The notes below the pieces were generated by a model that saw only the letters and a list, made by a program, of their open reading frames with translations, had not been told where the DNA came from and did not search any database. Positions 1 through 5,900 of a stretch of 11,977 nt of DNA are shown here, in pieces. The first letter of the stretch is position 1. Each line of letters starts with the position of its first letter. Source of the stretch: Bacteroidales bacterium (GTDB lineage: Bacteria; Bacteroidota; Bacteroidia; Bacteroidales; WCHB1-69); contig JAGCRI010000014.1 of NCBI GenBank assembly GCA_017964755.1, positions 1 through 11,977 on the forward strand, read 5' to 3'. The position numbers and the translations under genes are program-made.

Positions 1-7
1 AAAAGTG

Positions 8-15
8 TATTTTTG
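8..15 (+). promoter_or_regulatory. Bacteroidota-type -7 box (TATTTTTG)
   Basis: TATTTTTG fits the TAnnTTTG -7 consensus of the Bacteroidota housekeeping sigma factor. A -33 element would lie outside the window, so the call rests on the -7 box alone. If used, transcription would begin near position 22 and give a leader of roughly 100 bases before the gene starting at 129. The T-rich context makes chance matches likely. Confidence 0.35.
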
Positions 16-48
16 CCGATGAGAAAAAACAGATTGACTTTTCAAATA

Positions 49-65
49 GAAGGGGCTGCCTCTTC
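49..65. terminator. Possible hairpin, imperfect GC-rich inverted repeat
   Basis: GAAGGGGC and GCCTCTTC flank a single T and are inverted repeats apart from one G.T wobble. A realistic fold is a 6-bp stem with a 5-base loop. Stems of this AAGAGGC/GCCTCTT type are common in Bacteroidota terminators, but no clear T-run follows on the + strand. It could belong to a gene left of the window or lie in the leader of the gene at 129. Confidence 0.25.
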
Positions 66-128
66 ATAGAAAAGGAATTATATTCAAAACGAAAATAACT
101 GTCCAAAGGATGGGGGACACTATAGTAT

Positions 129-758
129 ATGAATAAAAGGAATAGGTGTTTTTACATTATTTGCTCATCGGTTATTTTTTTTATGATGTGTATGGGCGTG
201 GACACGTGCTTGAAAAATTATAAAATTTTTCAGAAAATTGATAACGAATTGTATTACTATGGTTTTAACAGTTTGGACAAATATGATTATATAGCTCAAT
301 GTCTTCGTCCTATTGGCAGAATAAATGCTCATTTATATGGGGTTGACTATCCTTTCTGGGGCTTTTTCATAATAGACGATATGCAATTTTTCTTGTACAA
401 AGGCAAGAAAAGCGGGACTGTCACGGTTGATTCTATTTGCGCATATGGTTTCAACGACCACGTACTAGTAACAGAAGTAATAAGCGACCAAGGAATAAGG
501 TATTATGATATTGCTGACTTTAATGATTTTCATAATTCAACTGAGATACAGATAGATACAAGCTGTATCACTAATCCCATAACGTATTTTAACTTGGATA
601 GATGGATTTATGATGTGAACAATCCGCCGCAAAGTCTGTGCGAAATGTCGGATTTTTGTATCAAAATATTTTTCATGATTGTGCTGAGTGAAATTCTACT
701 AATTACTTTATTCATTATGTTTGTTATTTCTATGATAAAAAGTTATCGCCACCACTAA
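129..758 (+). CDS. Unrecognised two-transmembrane protein, 209 aa
   Basis: I do not recognise this protein. It begins with a hydrophobic segment (about residues 8-24), followed by a soluble domain of about 150 residues rich in Tyr, Phe, Asp and Ile, and ends with a long hydrophobic helix (about 177-203) and a basic tail (KSYRHH). That layout suggests two membrane spans with the middle outside the membrane. No catalytic motif or lipobox is visible. Base composition is clearly more AT-rich than xpt or the ribosomal genes. The start is the first ATG after an in-frame stop, with a purine-rich stretch (GGATGGGGGA) about 10 bases upstream. The stop lies just before an Rhs core remnant in another frame. 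By context it could be an immunity or accessory protein of a decayed Rhs toxin locus, but that is inference only. Confidence 0.6.
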   Translation: MNKRNRCFYIICSSVIFFMMCMGVDTCLKNYKIFQKIDNELYYYGFNSLDKYDYIAQCLRPIGRINAHLYGVDYPFWGFFIIDDMQFFLYKGKKSGTVTVDSICAYGFNDHVLVTEVISDQGIRYYDIADFNDFHNSTEIQIDTSCITNPITYFNLDRWIYDVNNPPQSLCEMSDFCIKIFFMIVLSEILLITLFIMFVISMIKSYRHH

Positions 759-775
759 TATTTCCCTTTTCGCCT

Positions 776-931
776 ATGCCTCAACTCTTTACTATTTCCT
801 ACCCCGCGGCACGGTACTACAACTCCGACCTCTCCATTTGGATAAGCGTTGATCCGTTGGTTGACAAGTACCCGAATTTGTCTCCTTATACTTATTGTGC
901 GGGGAATCCGGTGAGGTTGGCATGGATTTAA
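776..931 (+). pseudogene. Rhs core fragment, C-terminal end of the core domain
   Basis: The frame through 803-931 reads PAARYYNSDLSIW, then ISVDPLVDKYPNLSPY, then TYCAGNPVRL, and stops after AWI. This is the conserved end of the Rhs-repeat-associated core seen in Bacteroidota: the ARYYN motif, the SVDPLADKYPN motif and the YCxNNPV motif. An intact protein would continue with a DPDG-like segment and a variable toxin domain. Here the frame stops within four codons of NPVRL. Nothing upstream in this frame resembles Rhs: it opens at about 758 from the end of the preceding gene, and the first ATG is at 776. About 40 codons of a gene normally well over a thousand codons therefore remain. The stop overlaps the candidate start of the following small gene. 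It is a remnant, not a working gene. Confidence 0.85.
795..813. repeat. Direct repeat copy 1 (TTTCCTACCCCGCGGCACG)
   Basis: This 19-base stretch matches 1461-1478 except for one substitution and one inserted A. CCCCGCGGCACG is identical in both. It is much more GC-rich than its surroundings and encodes PAAR within the Rhs core remnant. Together the two copies bracket the small gene at 922-1401. Confidence 0.7.
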
Positions 932-1401
932 AGTGTATTATTATGTGCAAGGGGAACTTAATCATAATTAAAAGGATCCATTTTATAATCCTCATAGCGG
1001 CTATTCTAATATGCGCGTGCGGATGGCTCTTTGGGGTTCTGGATTTGGGAGACGGTTTTTATGTTTTGGAAGGAGATGCTTCCAAGGACAGAATCATTAT
1101 TTATAATAATCAAGACAAGAGGGCGGCTAATATAGCAAGCGGAGAAATCATGATCCCGTCTTATGACTATTGGAGGTCAGATTCTATGGATTGTTCCTAT
1201 GTACGTGATGTTACGTACAATTCACGATGGATTCTGGCTACAGTGTTGCATAAAGATACCCTGACATATTGGATTTTGGACAAAGAAAAGCCCTTGCAGG
1301 AATGTGTAGTGGGACCGCTAACAAAGAAAGAGTATTATTATATGCTTCATAATTCTGGAATTGCTGAAAATAGGGGGTGGCATAGAATCCAATCAAAATG
1401 A
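922..1401 (+). CDS. Small lipoprotein-like or membrane-anchored protein, DUF3997-like
   Basis: With the ATG at 922 the product is 159 aa; TTG 895 and ATG 943 are alternatives. ATG 922 is preferred because a GAGG lies 6 bases upstream. The N-terminus is hydrophobic (IIIKRIHFIILIAAILICAC) and ends in a near-lipobox (ICA-C). The body runs LGDGFYVLEGD, an unstructured stretch, VTYNSRWILATV, YWILDKE, then VVGPLTKKEYYYMLHNSGI. This order (GDGY motif, a strand with a W-I-I/L-A core, YxIxD, GPLTxxEF, a final helix) resembles my recollection of DUF3997-type small lipoproteins; that is a resemblance, not a proven assignment. The gene overlaps the end of the Rhs core remnant, where a toxin tip and immunity gene would sit, so an orphan immunity or lipoprotein role is plausible. 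Its composition is AT-rich. Confidence 0.6.
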   Translation: MDLKCIIMCKGNLIIIKRIHFIILIAAILICACGWLFGVLDLGDGFYVLEGDASKDRIIIYNNQDKRAANIASGEIMIPSYDYWRSDSMDCSYVRDVTYNSRWILATVLHKDTLTYWILDKEKPLQECVVGPLTKKEYYYMLHNSGIAENRGWHRIQSK

Positions 1402-1434
1402 CAATAAAACGCTTATAAACACACCAAATCATAA

Positions 1435-1497
1435 ATGCGACAGAATAGACCATACGAATTTTTCTTCCCCGCGGCACGATGCAATTATTTTAAATGA
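1435..1497 (+). pseudogene. 20-codon trace carrying a second PAAR junction
   Basis: The reading frame ATG 1435 to TGA 1495-1497 contains RPYEFFFPAARCNYF. It shares PAAR and the underlying CCCCGCGGCACG with the Rhs remnant at 802-813. RPYEF may echo the PYKFNGKE segment that precedes ARYYN in intact Rhs cores, but the fragment is too short to prove that. Its TGA overlaps the ATG at 1494 by an ATGA arrangement, which would allow translational coupling if it were translated. I treat it as debris rather than a functional peptide. Confidence 0.3.
1461..1478. repeat. Direct repeat copy 2 (TTTCTTCCCCGCGGCACG)
   Basis: Second copy of the GC-rich direct repeat at 795-813, about 665 bases away, with one substitution and lacking one A. 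The bases before and after the shared block diverge between the two copies, which suits a recombination scar better than a recent duplication of the whole region. Confidence 0.7.
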
Positions 1498-1526
1498 GTT
1501 TACCATATACCCAAAGTAAACTAAAA

Positions 1527-2051
1527 ATGAAAAGATTATTTTTTTGCATTTTATTGATATTACCCAATTTTCTTCTTTGTGGTCAAAGTGAAATGAAAGC
1601 AAAGATATTTTATCCTAAATCATTACAATTGGAAGAAATATTCTATGATTTTATAGAAGAGGAAAAAGGGTATCCATACTATGGTGATTCCATAACATAT
1701 CAATTATCTATAATTATCCATGATAGCACCTATTTATGCGAGTTCCGTGCAGGAATATCACATTTCAGCAATGATAGCATCTTTACAGACTACGAGTATA
1801 TGATTCAAAGCCCACAACAATATATTTTGCTTAATAACAGATTAGTGCAAGTATATGTTTATAATGACGGAAATTTGTCACCACACATACCATTTATCAG
1901 AAGTTCTAATGATTACTGCACGGTCATAGGGTACGTCTCCAACAATCAATTTGACGAAATAATCGATGATTCCATCATACCTGCAATATGGGAATTCTCA
2001 TACAATAATGAGAAATTCCATATAATTAACAAGTACAAACCAATATATTGA
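1527..2051 (+). CDS. Unrecognised secreted protein, 174 aa
   Basis: I do not recognise this protein. From ATG 1527 it begins MKRLFFCILLILPNFLLCGQ, a typical Bacteroidota signal peptide or weak lipoprotein signal (LLLC is not an ideal lipobox). An in-frame ATG at 1494 would add 11 polar residues and overlaps the preceding trace by ATGA; I prefer 1527 because the signal peptide then starts at residue 1. The mature part is rich in Tyr, Ile, Asp and Asn and alternates strand-like segments (YQLSIIIHDSTYLCEF, QYILLNNRLVQVYVY), suggesting a small periplasmic beta-rich domain. No catalytic motif is visible. It is AT-rich like the two preceding small genes and is followed by a good hairpin terminator, so it ends the accessory cluster. 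Its position suggests an immunity or accessory protein; this is inference. Confidence 0.6.
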   Translation: MKRLFFCILLILPNFLLCGQSEMKAKIFYPKSLQLEEIFYDFIEEEKGYPYYGDSITYQLSIIIHDSTYLCEFRAGISHFSNDSIFTDYEYMIQSPQQYILLNNRLVQVYVYNDGNLSPHIPFIRSSNDYCTVIGYVSNNQFDEIIDDSIIPAIWEFSYNNEKFHIINKYKPIY

Positions 2052-2093
2052 ATCCGGCCACGCCTTTCAACACAAAAATTGAACTTTTGAAAA

Positions 2094-2124
2094 AGCAGTT
2101 CAATAATTTTCAACTGCTGTTTTT
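2094..2124 (+). terminator. Intrinsic terminator after the accessory cluster
   Basis: AGCAGTT (2094-2100) pairs perfectly with AACTGCT (2112-2118) around an 11-base AT-rich loop and is followed by GTTTTT. An A-run precedes the stem, so it might also work in reverse. It lies 43 bases after the stop at 2051 and separates the small genes from xpt. Confidence 0.7.
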
Positions 2125-2220
2125 ATGCAGATCCCGCTTGAACAATCTTCTGTCAGAGGAGAAAATCAGAAGTCGCCTTAATATTGATTTCGGCAGAAAG
2201 TTTTGGTTAAGGTTTTTTTG

Positions 2221-2228
2221 TATCTTTG
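2221..2228 (+). promoter_or_regulatory. -7 box of the xpt promoter (TATCTTTG)
   Basis: TATCTTTG fits TAnnTTTG exactly. A TTTG lies upstream at 2202-2205, but the 15-base spacing is shorter than the usual 19 or so, so the -33 element is uncertain. Transcription would start near 2235, leaving a leader of under 40 bases before ATG 2272. That is too short for a purine riboswitch. Confidence 0.6.
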
Positions 2229-2271
2229 CCGATATTTTGGAATAAACAAATCCTCTTTTTTTCAAAAAGAT

Positions 2272-2844
2272 ATGGAAGAATTAAAACAAAGGATACTTCG
2301 TGATGGCAGAGCTAAAGCGGAGGGCAACATTGTGCAGGTGAGCAGTTTCCTGAACCATCAGCTTGACCCGCAACTGATGATGCATTGCGCCGAAGAGTTC
2401 GCGCGCATCTTTAAAGACAAAGGCGTCAACAAAATTGTGACTATCGAAGCTTCTGGCATTGCGCCGGCTATCATGACTGGCTATCTGATGAAACTGCCGG
2501 TAGTCTTTATCAAAAAGAAAATAGCCAGTAATCTGGATGAGACTTGGCAATCATGGGTGTGGTCGTTCACACGCAGTGACAATACCACAGTCTGCATCGA
2601 CCGCCGTTTCCTGACTGCGGACGACAGAATATTGTTTATTGACGATTTTCTTGCTGATGGCCATGCTTCGGGTAGCGTCATTCACTTATGCCGACAATCA
2701 GGAGCGCAGATTGTGGCCATGGGCTTTCTGGTGGAAAAAGGCTTTGCCACAGGCGGACAGTTCCTCCGCGACCATAACATATATTACCATGCGCTTGCCA
2801 CCATCAAGCGTATCAAAGAAGACAATAGCATCGAATTGGCATAA
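2272..2844 (+). CDS. xpt: Xanthine phosphoribosyltransferase
   Basis: This enzyme joins xanthine and PRPP to give XMP and pyrophosphate, a cytosolic purine salvage step. The 190-aa product matches the family length. Residues 1-33 read MEELKQRI, then SSFLNHQLDP, close to the start of B. subtilis Xpt. EASGIAPA (59-66) is the conserved segment after the second strand. RILFIDDFLADGHASG (119-134) is the type I PRPP-binding motif with its paired aspartates, followed by a glycine-rich turn. VEKGF (154-158) matches the family's IEKSF segment near the base pocket. ATG 2272 is chosen because it aligns with the family start; the longer frame from 2203 would include the promoter box. It stands alone, after a terminator and convergent with the large gene. 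The only oddity is DGHASG where many homologues have NGQA. Confidence 0.93.
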   Translation: MEELKQRILRDGRAKAEGNIVQVSSFLNHQLDPQLMMHCAEEFARIFKDKGVNKIVTIEASGIAPAIMTGYLMKLPVVFIKKKIASNLDETWQSWVWSFTRSDNTTVCIDRRFLTADDRILFIDDFLADGHASGSVIHLCRQSGAQIVAMGFLVEKGFATGGQFLRDHNIYYHALATIKRIKEDNSIELA

Positions 2845-2975
2845 TTGCTATAATGCCCCCAAAATTTCGGTCAGCAGGTTAACTCAAAAACATTAGTTTT
2901 GTTGTATGAAAGTTTTATTGTGAAATTTCCGGCTTCCCATTAGGCAAAACTACAACGTCTCCACGAAATTCCCCG

Positions 2976-5900
2976 TTACCGCAGCAATGTTACATTCCCT
3001 TTCTTGAAGAACTTTTTGTAACCCAAACATTGCACTTCCAAATAATAATCGTAAACGCCTGTGCTGCAATCTTTTCCTTTGAATGTGCCGTCCCAGCCGC
3101 TGTTAATGTCAGTGGTTTCAAACAGCAGTTCGCCCCAGCGGTTATATATTCTGAATATGAATGTGTCGATAAAATCTCCGCGCACATACAGAATGTCATT
3201 TTTCCCATCATGATTTGGTGAGAAGGCGTTGGGGACAAAAATATAAGGCTCTTCACACAAAACTTCAATCACATAGACAAATACGCTATCGCTTTTTTTG
3301 CAGCCATATTGGTCGCTGACAGTAACGATATATGTTGTTGGTGTCACGGGGTTGGCGGAGGCGTTGGCAGAGTTGGCGTTTGTTACCTGCCCCGCTGGCT
3401 GCCAGTGATATGTGAAATCCGGCCATTCTGTGGCGTGCAAGTCAATGTGGTCGCCGTCATACACGGTGTCGGCACTCGCCCATGCCGAAACTTCGCCAGG
3501 AAACAGAGAAGAGTCTTTTATGGAAAAAGCGACTGTTACTTCGCAGTTTCGCATATCTGTTATTTTTACGGAATAATCGCCCACACAAAGATTGTCTTGG
3601 GTCTGCTGATAAGAGTTGTCGCCCCAATGGTAATGGTATGGGGCATTGCCACCCTCGGCATGTATATATGCGATTGCATTGCAAACTTCTGGGCACGGGG
3701 GAGACGAGACGGTTACACCTGCGATAAGCGGATCAGGTTGTGATAGAACAACACTGGTGTCGTGAACGCAGCCATTGGCATCTATAACCGTAATGCTGTA
3801 ATTCCCGGCGGCAAGACCTTCTGCTATGCCGCTGCAGCTGTCGCCGTTCACAGCAAACTTGTATGGAGGCGTTCCCCCCATGGCCGTCAGTGTCAGTACA
3901 CCGTCAGTGTCGCCGTTGCATGCAGGAGCCTGTGAAAATACATTTGCGAAGGCGAGCTCCGGAATTTCAGAAACCGGAATATACAGGTCGTAGCGGCATC
4001 CTGAAGCAACTTCTATATGAGCGTGATAGACTCCGGCACATAAGCTGTCTATGTAATCCTCTGTTTCCCCATTATCCCATGCTAAAGAATAGTTGTCGCC
4101 ATGAAAATCGAGCTCCAAGCCAATGGCGGCGTCACAGCCGTGCGGGCAGTGCAATGAATCTGTCGTGGCATTGACGGAATTGCCTGAATTGTCTTCAAGG
4201 GAGAATGATTCGGTGAGGCTGCAGCCGTTCCCGTCAACCACATTCACCGAATAGATGCCGGCGCAGAGCTGTGTGGCGATACTGTCGTTTTGTCCGTGAA
4301 GCCAGATATAGTGCAGCGTTCCTGTCCCTCCCGCCGCCGACACTGCCAACGCGCCGTCGCAAATCTGGTCGCACTCAACGGGTGAGGAACTGACTAAGTT
4401 GACGGTGATTTGCTGCGGCTGTGAAATATTGAACGTGTCGAGGGTGCGGCAGCCTGATGCGTCTGTTATTATCACAGAGTAAGAGCCTGCAGACAGATTG
4501 TTCATTTGAGCCACAGCGGAACCGTTAGACCAATTGTAAAAGTATGGTGCCGTACCGCCAGACGGCGTTATGGATATTGCCCCGTCGCTGCCGCCGAAGC
4601 ACGACACGGCCTTTATCTGTTCCTGTGAGTCCAGTTTCTTTATGACAACGTCAACTTGAGCGGTGCGGGTGCAGCCATATTCGTCAGTTACAGTTACTGT
4701 ATATGTTTCCCCCGAAAATGTCCGCACAACAGGTGAAGCCACTTGCGAGCTGCCGACTATTGAAGATGTTGGAAGCCATTGGTAAGAATAAGTTCCTGAA
4801 GGGGAAACATTCACAGAGATTGTGGCGGTGTCGCCGTAGCAGACAACGTAAGGTTGCGGCGGTGTCACTGAGAACGGTTTTACTGCTACAAGAATACTGT
4901 CCCACGCCTCGCAGAAGTCGTTTGTGACTTTTACATAATACATTGTGGATTGGTTAGTTACAGCATTATAAGAGGCTTGCGAAGTGTTTGGATTGATATT
5001 TTGTGTGAAAGGGGGGCTGTTATACCAATAGTAATTTTTGCCGTTTCCTGAAACAGAAGGTGTGAGGGTAACCGGTTCGCCAGCGCAGGCGTGCAGCGTG
5101 TCGGGAAGCGAGACGGCAAGGTTTTCGACATAAACGGTTTGTGCGAGGGTGTCGATGCAAATACCGTTTGAGATGTAAAGATAATAGGTTGTGGTGGCAT
5201 TGGGTGTCGCGACAGGATTTGAAATAGCAGGATTGCTGAGGGCGGAAGAAGGCGTCCACTGGTAGGAGACACCTTCACCGCCCGGCGGAATGCCGATTTG
5301 GACGAAGCCGCCGTTGCAGATAGTGGCTGAACTTAGAGTTGTATTAGAATTGGCTAAAACCACGAGCTGTTTTGTCGCCGTGTCCGAAAAATTGCAACTG
5401 CCGTAATCCTGAACCACTAACTTAATGGTGTAAATCCCTGATTGGGAATAGTGATGAGTAGGGAACTGCAGGGTTGAAGAGGTGCCGTCCCCAAAGTCCC
5501 AATAGTAGTTTGTGTTCTGGCTGATGCTTTGGGATGTGTTGTTGAAAGCAAGGTCTATAGGGGCGCAGACCGTGTTGGGAATATTAAAATCGGCTATTAC
5601 TGCAGGTAAGTTGAAGTCGAACTTTATGACTCCGATATTGCAGTTTGAACTGCCGTTATCCTCAGACCATGCCCCGGTCGTGGTCGGGAAGTCATCGTAG
5701 CCGCCGCACCCTGCGCACACTGCCTGATATATCCGCCCCTTGTTGTCGAAGCGGCTTGTGCCGCCGTCAACGTGCTCGCGGGCGTTGGGGCTGCCGAAGT
5801 ATGAGGCGTAAACCAGTGAAGAGGCGTCATCGCTGATACATATAAAATAGTAGTCGTTGTTGTCTGTCGTGTTCTGGAAAGCGTCTGCGGTCAGAGGCAG

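Noticed and set aside
61..130. Insertion-sequence end suggested by TGTCC...GGACA at about 101-120
   Set aside because: The match is a 5-base inverted repeat with no transposase, no target duplication and no partner end in the window.
2147..2172. Inverted repeat CTTCTG/CAGAAG upstream of xpt as a possible riboswitch stem
   Set aside because: It lies upstream of the -7 box and so would not be in the xpt transcript; a 6-bp repeat with a 14-base loop is weak.
2048..2245. 65-codon frame starting at the stop of the third small gene
   Set aside because: It runs through the terminator hairpin and the xpt promoter, and no homology is recognisable.
2845..2975. Terminator between convergent xpt and the large gene
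   Set aside because: Only a 5-bp AAAAC/GTTTT stem with a 4-base loop is visible near 2888-2901, too weak to call as a feature. Nothing else stands out in this gap.
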